Part shown: positions 22,352 to 33,437 of the stretch, one piece after another
Layout: each line of letters opens with the position of its first letter
Position numbering within the stretch: the stretch's first letter is position 1
Source: Haematococcus lacustris
Lineage: Eukaryota; Chlorophyta; Chlorophyceae; Chlamydomonadales; Haematococcaceae
DNA length: 64,000 nt
Reading direction: 5' to 3'
Assembly: GCA_030144725.1 (NCBI GenBank)
Contig: JASKMD010000020.1
Span: 3,469,000 to 3,532,999 of the forward strand
Translations under genes and position numbers: made by a program
Notes under the pieces: model-generated
Seen by the model: the letters and a program-made list of their open reading frames with translations, nothing else
What the model was told of the DNA's origin: nothing
Database searches by the model: none

Positions 22352-25300
22352 ATGGCGAGCCCAGGCTTCGAGCTGCGCTGTGAGCTGCTCGGTCACCGAG
22401 AAGATGTGAGTCGCGACGAGTCACATGCGGAGCCAGACATTGGTCCATTGGCACACGCACTGATCTCGGCATGTAACGGCCAGGCCACCAGCAGGCCTGC
22501 CTTTCAGTGACGAGGCAAGCCACATCCGCTGGCTGCAGTAGCCGACTTCGCAGCTTGGGGCAGGCCTGGGTCCAGGTGCTGGGTGGGGGGTCAGGGTCTG
22601 CTGATCAGCCTGGCAGCACCAGGACCAAGGCCTGCCCCAAGCCAGCCCAGCCCAGCCCAGACCTGCCAGCAGGGATGCCAGCCGTCCCAGTGGCAGACGG
22701 CTCATTGCTTAGCGTCTTAGGTAGTGTCAGAGGTGTTGGAGCAGGGAGGCTGGGCCAGCCCAGCCCAGCCCCTGACCTCACCTGCTGGGAGGCGTCCCAG
22801 CCCAGCCCAGCCCCTGACCTCACCTGCTGCTGCGACTGTTTAGCATAAAGCATCTGGACAGCAAGGGCCATGCCAGGTGTGTATGTACATGTGCTGCTTG
22901 TTGTCCTTGGCTGCTGCTCCCAACCTGCTCCCAAGCTGTTGCCCTCCTGCTGCCCTGCTGCCCTGTTGCCCTGTTGCCCTGTTGCCCTGGTGTTGGTGTT
23001 TGTGCAGGTGCGCGGCGTGCTGGCCTGTGAGCTGGGCTTGGTCACGGCCTCCAGGGACACCACAGTCATGGTCTGGGTGGAGGAGGGGACAGCAGCCTAC
23101 ACTAACTCAACCACACTGGTCAGCGGGGGAGGGGCCCGGGGGAGGGGGAGGAGGCTGAATTNNNNNNNNNNNNNNNNNNNNNNNNNNNNNNNNNNNNNNN
23201 NNNNNNNNNNNNNNNNNNNNNNNNNNNNNNNNNNNNNNNNNNNNNNNNNNNNNNNNNNNNNNNNNNNNNNNNNNNNNNNNNNNNNNNNNNNNNNNNNNNN
23301 NNNNNNNNNNNNNNNNNNNNNNNNNNNNNNNNNNNNNNNNNNNNNNNNNNNNNNNNNNNNNNNNNNNNNNNNNNNNNNNNNNNNNNNNNNNNNNNNNNNN
23401 NNNNNNNNNNNNNNNNNNNNNNNNNNNNNNNNNNNNNNNNNNNNNNNNNNNNNNNNNNNNNNNNNNNNNNNNNNNNNNNNNNNNNNNNNNNNNNNNNNNN
23501 NNNNNNNNNNNNNNNNNNNNNNNNNNNNNNNNNNNNNNNNNNNNNNNNNNNNNNNNNNNNNNNNNNNNNNNNNNNNNNNNNNNNNNNNNNNNNNNNNNNN
23601 NNNNNNNNNNNNNNNNNNNNNNNNNNNNNNNNNNNNNNNNNNNNNNNNNNNNNNNNNNNNNCATATGGGCACACAAGTGTGATGATGGAAGTATGTGTTT
23701 GTGGAAAAGCAGAAAGAGTTGCAATGAGGTGACAGGGCATGGAGGTCTGGGTGAGTACAAGCAAAATAAAGGCTGGAAGTGTGATGGTGATGTGTGACGG
23801 TGAAGTGTGATGGTGAGTGTGATGAGTGGTGTGAGCTCAGGCGGTGGACCTGGCGTCAGTGTCAGTGACGGGCGGCTTCCTGGACCCCTTCTCCGGCACA
23901 GCTGGCCGGCACAGCGCCGTGCAAGGTGATCCCCCTGGCCCCCAGCCCCTGGCCCCTCCGCCCCACCTCCTCCTGGGCATTCCTTCTGTATCATTCTTTT
24001 TGTATCATTCTTTTTTTCATTCCCTACGTGTGTCACTCTTTTGTGGGGAGGCAGGCAGTGATCAGTGTGACCCTGAGGGGCAGAGGAGTGAGAGACATGC
24101 AGCGGCGCTGCCCAGCCTTCCTGGCCCCTGGCCGTCTAACCCAGCAGCCCTAGCACCTGACCTGCTAGCACCTGACCTGCTGCTGGTGCGGGGCGGTGGC
24201 GCAGGCAGCGGGCAGCAGGAGGGGCGGCTGAGCCATGCGCCGCGCACCACCTTCATCGTGTTTGACAGCCCGGTGCCGTCCCTGGACAAGCTGGCGGCTA
24301 AGGTAGTGCAGGGCCAGAGGGGCTGAGCAGGGGAGGGGGAGGGGGGGGGGGGAGGGAGGGGGGGTCAGCATGGATGGATGCAAGCTGTGGTCATTGTGGA
24401 TGGCGTTCTTTAGGGGGAAGGCAGGTAGGGGAGGGGGCAGGGGAGGAGGGGAGGCGGGGAGGCGGGGAGGAGGGGAGGAGGGGAGGAGGGGAGGAGGGGA
24501 GGAGGGGAGGAGGGGAGGAGGGGAGGAGGGGAGGAGGGGAGGAGGGGAGGAGGGGAGGAGGGGAGGAGGGGAGGAGGGGAGGAGGGGAGGAGGGGAGGAG
24601 GGGAGGAGGGGAGGAGGGGAGGAGGGGAGGCGAGGGACCTGCCGTCCGCCCTCTGGCTCTCACAGCCATGTCAGGGCACCTCACCTGTTGGGGGGGAGAT
24701 GTCAGCCAGCCTGCCGCCAACCCTGCCCCCCCTCCCCGCCTGCCCTGCCTGCTGCCTGGCTGCAGGTGAGGGAGTTCAGCAGCCAGCTGGCCGCCTGCCC
24801 GGACACAACCGCCCTGGCCTTGAATGAGGAGGAGGGCGGGGCGGGGCTGCAGGGGCTCCTGGCCTGCCTCCCCCCATCAGCCTCCCCCCAGGCAGCAGCA
24901 GCAGCAGCAGGGGGGGTCAGGGTTGGCGCCAGGGGGAGCAGCAGCAGGGCTCCTGTTGAAGATGCTGCACTGGCCAGCCCAACAGGTGAGGCGGGCAGGG
25001 CGCGGGGCAGGGTAGGGGCAGAGGCAGGGCAGGGAGGGGAATGGGGGGTAGGGGGTGGGTCAGTAGCAGTGAAGGAAAAGGGCTGTGGCAGGAGGGGGGG
25101 GGGGGGCGGCAGTGCAAAGCGTGGCAAGGGCAGTAGGGGCAGGGCATAGGTGGGGGGGAGCAGCAAGGTGGACCCCTGCACCCAGGGGGGGAGCAGCAGG
25201 GCCATACCAAGGCATGGGGAGGCACCTTCCCGCCCCTCCCCCCCCCCGCGTGCTGCCCCGCCCCCCCAAGTTGTTGCCCGGCCCTGTCGCCTTGTCTGCC

Positions 25301-27023
25301 CCCAGCTGTTCCCCGCCCTGGACCTAGCGCGCCTGGCTGCCCTGACCCAGCCGGGCTCCTCCTCGCTGGCCTCCTCCCCCGGCTCCCTCAGCCCCCCCAG
25401 CCCCGGGCCCCTGGCTGACGCCCTGAGGGCAGCGGCTGGGGGGGGAGGGGGCCCCGCCCTGCTGCTGGCCCTCCGCCTGCTAGCCAACTGCTTCGCCCAG
25501 CCGGCGCTGCGCAGCTGGGTGGAGGGGCAGCAGGGCGCGGTGCTGGACGCCTTCTCGGCAGCAGTGGAGGCGGCGGGGTCAGCAGGGGCTGGCAAGGTGA
25601 GGGGGGGGGGGGAGAGGTGGGGGGGGAGGGGGTAGGGGGGGGGGGGGCTCCCTCCAGCCTGGCATAAGACAAGCTCATGATCAGCCCTGGGTTAAGGTGT
25701 CATGGTGCAGCTCAGGGTGTGGTGGGCATGAGGTTTGCGGGATTTGAACAGGTGTGGGGGAGGTCGTGCACTGGACAGGTCAGGTGGCAGCGGGCGTGAA
25801 GGAGCGTGGGTGCGGTAGGTACTGGGTGGTGAGGGTGTAGGAACCTGCCCCCCTCCACCCCTCCACCCCTGCTTCCCTTTCCTTCCCCCACCTGCTTCCC
25901 TACCCTACTCACCCTTCCTGGCGTCAGGTCAAGTCAGCTCTGGTCCTGGGCAGGTAAGAGGGGTCCACAGGTTGGATCCGGCCTTGCGTTGGAACGGTGG
26001 GCGTAGGGGTTAGGGGGTTAGGGAGTTAAGGGGGTTAAGGGGGTTAAGGGGGTTAAGGGGGCATGAAGAACGAAGATCCAAGCAGGGTTCAATGCCCAGC
26101 GGCCACACCACCAGGCCAGCGGTTTAGCAGTGTGAATCAACAGTAACACCTTGAATAATGGTATTGGCCCACATGGGGTTCAATGCACTTCAGGTGCTGG
26201 CTGTGTCATTGCCATGTCACACTGGTTGTGTGCAGGCGGTGCGCAGCAGCTGGGCCACGCTGCTGTCAAACTGCGCTGTGTCCAGCCGCCAGGGAGGTGG
26301 GGAGGAGGAGGCCAAGCTGCAGGTGAGTCACACTGGGAGGTGTGAGGCGGGTGAGGGCGGGGGCGGGGGGGGCAAGGAGGCACTACTGGAGATGCAGCTG
26401 CTGCTGGTCTCAGTGGGTGAGCCACAGACGGAGCTCGTGTGATTGTGCTGCTGCAAGCTGTCGCCGTATTGCTGGCAGCGGGGCGGGGTTTATTCGCGCC
26501 AAGTCAGCAACAGGTCCAGTTTGCCCAGCCATAACAGCTGGGGGTTGCGCCGTCGCTAGGGCGTGCTTGCGCCCACTCGCAGGTCCTCTCCGCACTGGTG
26601 GAGCTGCTAAACTCGCAGCCCTATGTCAACCCCGACGCGACCTTTACCGCCCTGGTGGCCATCGCGACGATGTGCCACGGCGACAAGCAACTGGCAAGCC
26701 TGGCGAGCGACTTGGGAGTTCAGGTGAGCGCGGAAGAACTGTTCTACGTCGCGAAGAGGCCCGCCCGCCATGAAGTGTTGTAGGTTTGCAGCGCTAAGCT
26801 GCTGGGCGTTGCAGTGTTGTTGTTGAAGCTCACCTAAGGCACTCGAGTCACTCAAGTTGCTCGCTGTGCAAGTCAGTGCCGGGTCGGGTAGGCGCGACCG
26901 TGCGCTAGTTGCTTGTTGCCGCAGGATGTTGCGCGCAGCGTCTCCACAGCTCCTCAGGGCCAGACAGCGGAAGGCCGGCGGGTGATGGAGGCGGCTTTGG
27001 ATGTGCTAGCCACGCTGAAATGA
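22352..27023 (+). CDS. PLAA: PLAA/Doa1 (Ufd3): WD40-PFU-PUL cofactor of Cdc48/p97
   Basis: Plus-strand multi-exon gene. Exon 1 (22352-22405) encodes MASPGFELRCELLGHRED and exon 2 (23008-23118) continues VRGVLACELGLVTASRDTT, the opening WD40 blade of this family. Exon 23841-23925 (GGFLDPFSGTAGR) resembles the end of the PFU region. The PUL domain follows: about 24180-24302 (TTFIVFDSPVPSLDKLAAK), 24766-24985, 25306-25596 (LFPALDLARLAAL ... LLALRLLANCF), 26236-26322 (AVRSSWATLLSNCAVSS), 26583-26723 (VNPDATFTALVAIATM) and 26924-27023 (DVARSVSTAPQGQ ... DVLATLK, stop). Family members bind ubiquitin and Cdc48/p97 in ubiquitin recycling and protein quality control. Nearly the whole seven-blade propeller is missing between 23118 and 23841, where a 500-N gap sits. 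The junction 24985/25306 does not keep frame as I drew it, so one boundary there is wrong. Confidence 0.85.
22600..22850. repeat. Tandem duplications in PLAA intron 1
   Basis: The string CCCAGCCCAGCCCCTGACCT followed by CACCTGCTG occurs twice about 46 bp apart, and an additional CAGCCCAGCCCAG block lies near 22640-22665. They occupy intron 1 of PLAA and have no coding support. Confidence 0.6.
23162..23661. other. Assembly gap, exactly 500 N
   Basis: A run of exactly 500 N, the usual placeholder for a gap of unknown size. It lies inside PLAA between the first WD40 blade and the PFU/PUL part, so the true missing length must accommodate several exons. Confidence 0.99.
24441..24630. repeat. AGGAGGGG octanucleotide array in a PLAA intron
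   Basis: About twenty units of AGGAGGGG in an intron between PUL-domain exons. Purine-only on the transcribed strand; all frames open, giving Gly/Glu/Arg and Pro/Ser strings that are artefacts. Confidence 0.9.
26005..26061. repeat. Telomere-like GGGGGTTAA repeats, interstitial
   Basis: Units progress from GGGGTTAG to GGGAGTTAA and then four copies of GGGGGTTAA, inside a PLAA intron. A related GTAACCCCC motif recurs at 47634-47661, and degenerate CCCTAAC/CCCGAC units occur at about 15690-15780. None matches the TTTTAGGG telomere known from Chlamydomonas. Confidence 0.7.
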
Positions 27024-27492
27024 GCTGCCTATGTTCCAGCATTGTGTAAACACATGCAATGTTGCCAAAGACGGCAAGGAAACGGTTGTTTTCCTCGTTA
27101 TTTGACTCTTTGGCAAGGCCACATGCAAGTTGCAAGCGCTGCCCCTGGCACGTGCAAGCGCTGCCCCTGGCAGGCCACCATCCCTAGCGTGACTGCTTGC
27201 TACGCCTACACGCAAAGCAGGTAACGCAAGCTATGCCTGAGTTAGCAAGGGGCATAGCCTGCGACAAGCGATGGCTGTCACATCAGCCTACAGCTCGGAA
27301 CCTATGAGCTAGAGATACAAACTAGGTCTACGCTCACAATCATGTCGTTTTCTTATTGAGTGGTGGTCATCTAGCAAGGGTGTGCGCATCATGGTGTGTA
27401 CGAAGAGTCGCCACACGCGGCGTCAGTGCTCTAGGGCGAGGGAGAGCCTGTCGACCCGGATGATTGCTGGGACCGGGTGATGCCCCAACTTG
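27024..27492. other. Intergenic, tail-to-tail gene ends
   Basis: 469 bp between the stop of PLAA (plus) and the stop of the coiled-coil gene (minus). It holds both 3' flanks; a 25-bp direct repeat (GCAAGCGCTGCCCCTGGCA) occurs near 27130-27172. No gene seen. Confidence 0.5.
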
Positions 27493-30400
27493 TTATGCTG
27501 CATCACGCCCAGGCCGAACGTCATCCGGTGAGTGGCATTGTGCAATCGTAGTGCAATCGTAGTGTCGGCTTGGGGCCACGTCGCGGCCAAACGAGGCGCC
27601 GCGAGATGCGCCCGGTGTGTTGGTCCGGCTGGCTTGGTGAGTCACTCCGCTCCTCGTGTGAGACCGCGTGTCTCGACGGGAAGGAGGCGGGAAGGAGCCG
27701 CGGGAAGAAGCTGCATCCGCGCTCTCCAGCGGCTGCTCAGCTGTCATAGAGGAAGACACGCTGGCAGCGCCACCCACGAGGCAGGCCTTGTAGCTGATGG
27801 CGGGGCTGAAACTCTTCACCCTCGCGTGCTGATCAGCCTGCACATCACACTGGCCCCTCGCCCTTGGCTCTTCCCCCTGCTCCCCTGCTTTCCCCTTCCC
27901 ACTGGTGTATGCCTGGAGCCGCTGGACGTGGCACGCCGCGTCGCTGCTTGCACACCTGCCGTGATTTCCTGCCTCAGCCTCGGCCTCAGCCGTCCCTCCC
28001 CCCTCCTGCCCCTCCTGCTGTGCCCCTCCTGCACCCCCTTCGCCCAGCCCCCCACTGGTCTCCCCTGCTGGCCCTTCTCTCTCCACACCTGCCACCTCAT
28101 CCCCAGCACCGTCAAGGACGCCGCCCAGGAGCACACCAGCCTCTGTGGGGCTGTCTGCTGAAAAACGCAGACCCTGCCAGCCGGCCAAGGACGCTGCCAG
28201 GTTCGGCTGCCAGCCAGCCAAGGACGCTGCCAGGTTTGGCTCCCAGGCTCGTAAGGACATCGCCAGGCCTGGCTGCCAGGCTGGCAGGCGCGCCTCCTGC
28301 TCACTCCCCGCGGCCGCCCCCTGTGCAGCAGCCTGCTGCTCCTCCCGTGCCGCCCTGGTGGGGGTGCCCAGGTTCTGGGCATACCACTCCTCCACTGCTG
28401 CAGGCGACTCATCCAGGTGCAGGGGGCAGGCGTTGGCTGGCGCAGGCACCCCCCCACCTGCTGCCACCTCCCCTCCACCTGCCACCACCTCGCCCCTGCC
28501 GCCAGCCGTTGGCTCACTGCCTGCTGCGTCTTCCCACTGCAGTGGCCAGGCAGGGAGGGGTGCCGCCCCTGCTGCCACGTCCTGGCCTTCCTGGGCTCTC
28601 ACAGGGCTGGAGAACACCAGAGCGACTGCCGGCTGCAGCTGCACCGGGCCGCAGGGTGGCAAGCTGCGAGGCTGGCTGGCTGGCCGGAGGCAGGGCGTGG
28701 GAGGCAGGGCGTGGCTGGAGGGGCTGGCCTCAGCAGCCTCGAAGACCAGGGCCTGCAGCGACCTCTGCAGAAACTGAGCACCTGGGTGATGAAGCCCCGG
28801 ATGGGACCCAGCGCAGCTGTGGGCTGCACGAGGCGTGTCGCCCATGTCCAGCTGCAATGGCCCGCACACGTCGCTCGCTGCCTGACCAGGCAGGCTGGAC
28901 CGGCAGCTGCCGCCCCCCACAGTGGTGGTGGGGGGTGGCGGCGCCGCTGCCCACGCTGGCCCATACCCAGGAGGGGGTGGCAGGGGAGGCCTGGCTGCCG
29001 GGGGTGGGGGCCTGCGCCTGCACGTGGACTGTGAAGTCCAGCAGGTGCTGCAGGCCGGCGTTCTCCTGCTGCAGCCTGCAGTGGGAGGATGGCAGCAGGC
29101 AGAGGGGCTTGAGGCAGCCCGGTCTTGGCAAGGGGTGGGTGAGGCTAGGGGCAGGTGTGGGAGTTGAGGAGGGAGGAAGAAAGGGTGGAAGAGGTAGGAG
29201 AGGGGTGGCAAGAGCAGGTGCTGCATGGCATAAGAGGAAGACTGCTGTGTGTGATGGCAGCAGCTTCAGCCTTCACTGGACTACCGGCAGTGGTGAGCAG
29301 TGTGCTGGCTGGCCCCCTGGCGTTGCCCCGCCCACCTGCTGTTGTCCGCCACCAGCGCTGCCTTGTCTGCCAGCAGCACCTCCAACTGCTCGCGCACGCT
29401 GTCGCTCAGAGCAGGGTCCAGGAACTCGTTGGAGCGCAGCCTGTGGTGGGGGCAGGGGCAGTGGGGGTGTTGCAAAGGCAGGCTGTGGTGGGGGCAGGGG
29501 TAGGGGTAGAGGGGGTGTTGGTGGTGGGGCAGGCATGACAGGGACAGCAAGTGGGCAGACCTGCCACCTCTTGCCAGGCACCATGTGACGGTGGTGACGG
29601 CCATCAGGTCGCTGTCAAGGTACAGGTCACACAGGGGGAGCTGCTAGGCAAGCTTGTAGGAGGATGGCTGTTGCTGCTGTCCATGGCAGGGGTAGAGGCA
29701 CAGGGGCGTCAGCAGTGTAACAGAGTGTGACCATGGCTATGGCCCTGATCAGCAGCAAGGCACACCCTCATAGCTGCCTCCCACCTCTCACCCTGCCCTC
29801 CCTCCTCCTTTCCTGTCCTTCTCTTCCCCTCCTGGCCTTCCCTGCCCTTGGTCCCTTCCAGCCCCACCTCAGGTTTTCCCTCTGCAGCTCCTTGCAGCGC
29901 TGCCGCAGCGCCTTGACCTCCTGGCTGAGGGCTATCAGCAGAGGCAGGTGGCAGCAGCTGGCCCCGGCCCCCACCCCTGCCTCCTCCAGCTGCTCTGCCC
30001 AGTCCAGGACCCCGGAGGCTGGACTGCAGCCGCAGCTGAGCAGCCGGGGGGAACCCACCACCACACGGCCATCACTGGGCTGGGCAGCAGCAGAACAGGG
30101 GGTGGGAGCGCAGGCAGCTGCCTCCTCCCCCACAGCTGGTGTCAGGGCAGCGTGGCTGGTGGAGGACAAGGCAGGGCTGCTGGGGGGAGCGCTGGCTGGG
30201 GGGGGGTCAGGTGCCGGCTGTGCCACTGAAGCCGTGGGGGAGGCGGGGGGGTGGGGGGTGGCCAGGGCAGGGGGTGGGCCCAAGCTGGCCACTGGTTCGC
30301 CCTCAGAGCCAGCCAAGGCGAGGGAGGCAGTGGTGCTTGGAGGGCAGCCCGCGGCGGGCCCTGCCCCTTGCTGGGCCGCACAGGGCTCTGCTGAGGGAGT

Positions 30401-32542
30401 GGCTGGGTCTGGCAGCGCTGCTGCAGTGATGCCAGTGCCTGCAGGCTGGCCAGGGGTGGACAGAGGTTGAGGGGCAGCAGGCACCCCCCTTGGCCTGGGG
30501 CTGGGGATGTGGGAGACGCCCTCTGGCCTGGGGCTGGGTATGCAGCTGGGGGGGAGCCCAGTGCGCCCGGGTGCTGGCGGGCAGCCGGGCCGCGGGCTGG
30601 GGATGAGGCTGACCCTGCGGCCAGTGCGTGGGCCTTCTGCCTGAGGCCCTGACGCCCCTGGTGCCGGATGGGTAGGAGGCTGGGGCAAGAGCAGGGGGGG
30701 GATGGCAACGCCCCGCTTGGCAGGGATGATGCTGGGTGGAAGGGCAGGAATGGCAGTGGCGGGCTTGGACGAGCAGGGCGTGCCAGGGAGCTGCTGCGGT
30801 AGGCCAGGCTGCAGGGGGTGGGGGGGGGGAGCAAGAGGGGGATGGGCGCGGGCCCGACCCCGGCGGCAGCCTGGTGGGGTTCGTGAAGTGCGAGTGAGAG
30901 GGCGAGCGCGCGACTGCAGGCACAAGGCACAGGGGCAGCCAAGCTGCATGTGGAGAAGGACCAAATACAAGCTGCCCTGGGAGCAGCAATGCCCCTCCAA
31001 GCACCCCTCCTGTCACCCTCCTGGCAACCCTGCTTCCCTGCTTGCCCTCTGCTCCACTGCTGACTGTGCCCCCAGTGCTGGGACACCACGCACATTTTAT
31101 ACCCCTTGACGGCGTGTTTCTGCACACAGCTGCCCTGGGACGCCGCCCTGACACTCAGGGCTGACAGGGTCACTCTGGCACCACCCCTGGACACTCAGGC
31201 CTGCAGGACGTGGGGCAGGCATTACCTGGGGCGTGCCCACACGGGCGGTAGCCCCTCCGCGGACCGCCACAGCTGGCTTGCTCCCCCGCTGCTCTCCTGC
31301 GCCTGCTCCAGGGCTTGCAGGGGGCTCCTGGCCTGGGCCGCTGCTGCCGCCGCTGCTGCAGCCCCGGCCGCTGCTGAGGCTGCTGATGCTGTCCTTGTTG
31401 CTGCCCCCATACCTCACGACACCATTGCCTGCAGCAGCAGCACCGGCTGCTGGCCGTGGCTGGCTGACTACAGATGGCAGCAGCCTGGGCCTGAGCACGC
31501 GGGTGGCGGTTCGAGGTGCTGCCCTGGGCACGCCAGCAGCCGCCCGGGATCCCCCGGAGCAGTTCCTGGCTGTTGCAGCACCCCCCTGCTGTGGCTGCTC
31601 CTGCTTGCAGCCTGCACCTTGCTCCACACCCCCCTGCCCCTGGTCGAGCACTGGCACCACACAAGCACTGGCACGCTCTTGGCCCTTGCTCTGCTGGGAG
31701 CGAAGCTTGAGCACCCCGGAGCGGCGTGCACTAGGTAGCCTGCTGGGTAACGCATAGCGCACAGGGCAAGGGCGCAGCACAGGCTGCTGGGTGGGCTGGC
31801 TGGCAGCAGCGCAGCTGGGTGTTGCCTGGGGCGGGGGCAACAGCGCGGTCGGCCCCCCTGCTGCATGTGCCATGGCTGCAGCCAGGCTGAAGGTGGAAGT
31901 GGGTATGTTGGTCTTGGGATGTGGTTGAGGAGGAGGCGGGGCAGGCAGATGGCTGGTAGCTGGTACTCGGCAGCGGGAGGTAGGGGCTGGCAGCCTGACA
32001 TCAGATGACCTGGTGGCGCGGCCACTGCTGCTGCTGCTGAGGCTGCTTGCTCTGCCGGGGTGTCCACACGAGGAGGCAGAGGAAGAAGGACCACATGTGT
32101 TGGTGCTGAGCCTGTGTTGCGCGCGGTCTCCAAGGTTGTGGGCACCAGGGCCACTGGTCTGTCTTGGGCTAGATGCATGGCTGGCCCCCCCTTGGACAAT
32201 CAGCAGACTGAGGCTGCTAGGGTTCTGCCGCTCTGCCTTCCGCCTTGCTGCTCCTGGTGATTGTGGCTGCTGGATGTGGGCCGGTGAGGAGGTGGCTGAA
32301 TGTGACCCAGCTGCTGATACTCTGCCTTGGGTGCCAAGGGGGCCGTCAGGGCAGGCAGGGCTGAGGGTGAGGGACACTCGAGGGGTGCGGGCCTTGAGGG
32401 GTGCGGGCCCAGCTGTACTGCCGACAGGGGAGGTGCAACAGGAGGCGGAGCTAGCAGGAAGCTGCCACTGGCTGTCGAGGACGTCGGAGATGCCCAGGGA
32501 CAGTATCTTGCTCCACCTGAGTCCTGCTGCACCTGCATGCAC
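27493..32542 (-). CDS. Unrecognised low-complexity protein with central coiled coil
   Basis: Minus-strand gene of several large exons. The 5' part (ORF 32542-31097) is Ser/Pro/Ala/Gly-rich, and another low-complexity exon lies within about 31000-29880. Three junctions, all splitting an Arg codon AG|G, assemble a clear coiled coil: LSQEVKALRQRCKELQRENL, then RLRSNEFLDPALSDSVREQL with EVLLADKAALVADNS (about 29440-29335), then RLQQENAGLQHLLDFTVHVQ (from about 29080). The C-terminal part ends at 27493 and contains DESPAAVEEWYAQNLGTPT and a short Trp repeat with units like PNLAASLAGWQ (about 28290-28150). I do not recognise the family; the composition suits a scaffold or cytoskeletal/ciliary protein, but that is speculation. 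The start is unresolved: 32542 is the first ATG of the long ORF, and further 5' exons up to about 32690 are possible. Confidence 0.6.
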
Positions 32543-33437
32543 CCAGACATGAAGGCTGCAGGGTTAGAGGATGAGGGAGGTGTACGACTATCGCCAAGAC
32601 AGTGGCAAAGGTTCTCAGCATCCTTGACCTGGAATGGGCTTGTATCAGCATGCACGCAGGATGTATGAAGTGCGCTGCCCTCCTCTTGCCTTTTCATTCT
32701 GTGTCTTATGTGCTCTTCTCTTGCCTATCCATCCTGTGATTAGCCACCCGTTAAGGCTAGTAGGGATATGTTACATTGTGACCGTGCAGTAGCACACAAC
32801 GGGACACAACTTAGCGCTCTGTGTTATGCTGTGACTTGCGGCTAGGACAAGGGCGTTGTGGCATGTGCCTATGTGCCTTGCATGACATGTGCTGTTGTCC
32901 CGCTAAATGACCGGACGACCACTGGATACGGCGAGGAGCGTGTGGTTTAGGTCGTAGCGATACCGACCTGGAAGGGCTCTGGAAGGCTGGTCAAGTGAAC
33001 GTGATGAAGTGGATTGAATAAGCTGAACCTTAAATTCGCCATGAAGCTCCATTGCTTGCTGCGGCAGCAATGCGCGCACACGGTCTGCTCCTCGCGTGCT
33101 GGCGCTGTGGCGCGGAGACGCTAGCTAGATGGCGACAGGTGGCGACAGCTGCACTTGCATATTGAAGCAAATGCCACGCTACTGGGACCAGGGCACCCCA
33201 GTAACCGCACCAGTGATATGGTCACATTTGCTGGGACATCAGCACGCAATTCTGAACAAGCTGCCTACAGCAACGGGCGAAGATACACCAAGGGTGGGCA
33301 GCTATGTGTTTTACATGTGTACGTGAAGTAAGAATATGCATGATAGTCCAAAAGACGATCACCTCCTCTTGGCCATGTGCTTGGCATGCAGGGTTTTAAC
33401 TCCCTCTCGCTCGGAAAAAGCATCTTGTTAGGCAAGA
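32543..33437. promoter_or_regulatory. Intergenic region between divergent genes
   Basis: About 0.9 kb between the minus-strand coiled-coil gene and plus-strand SWC5. It must contain both promoters and 5' UTRs. I see no clear TATA box and no exon-like ORF. Confidence 0.35.

Noticed and set aside
23107..24036. ORFs spanning the N gaps (also at 54498-55354)
   Set aside because: They are open only because N codons are read as X; the sequence on each side belongs to different features.
24370..25149. Gly/Glu/Arg-rich plus-strand ORF over the AGGAGGGG array
   Set aside because: The array is intronic in PLAA; only the part from 24766 matches a real exon.
26005..26061. A chromosome end (telomere)
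   Set aside because: The tract is only about 57 bp, interstitial, inside an intron and followed by genes on both sides.
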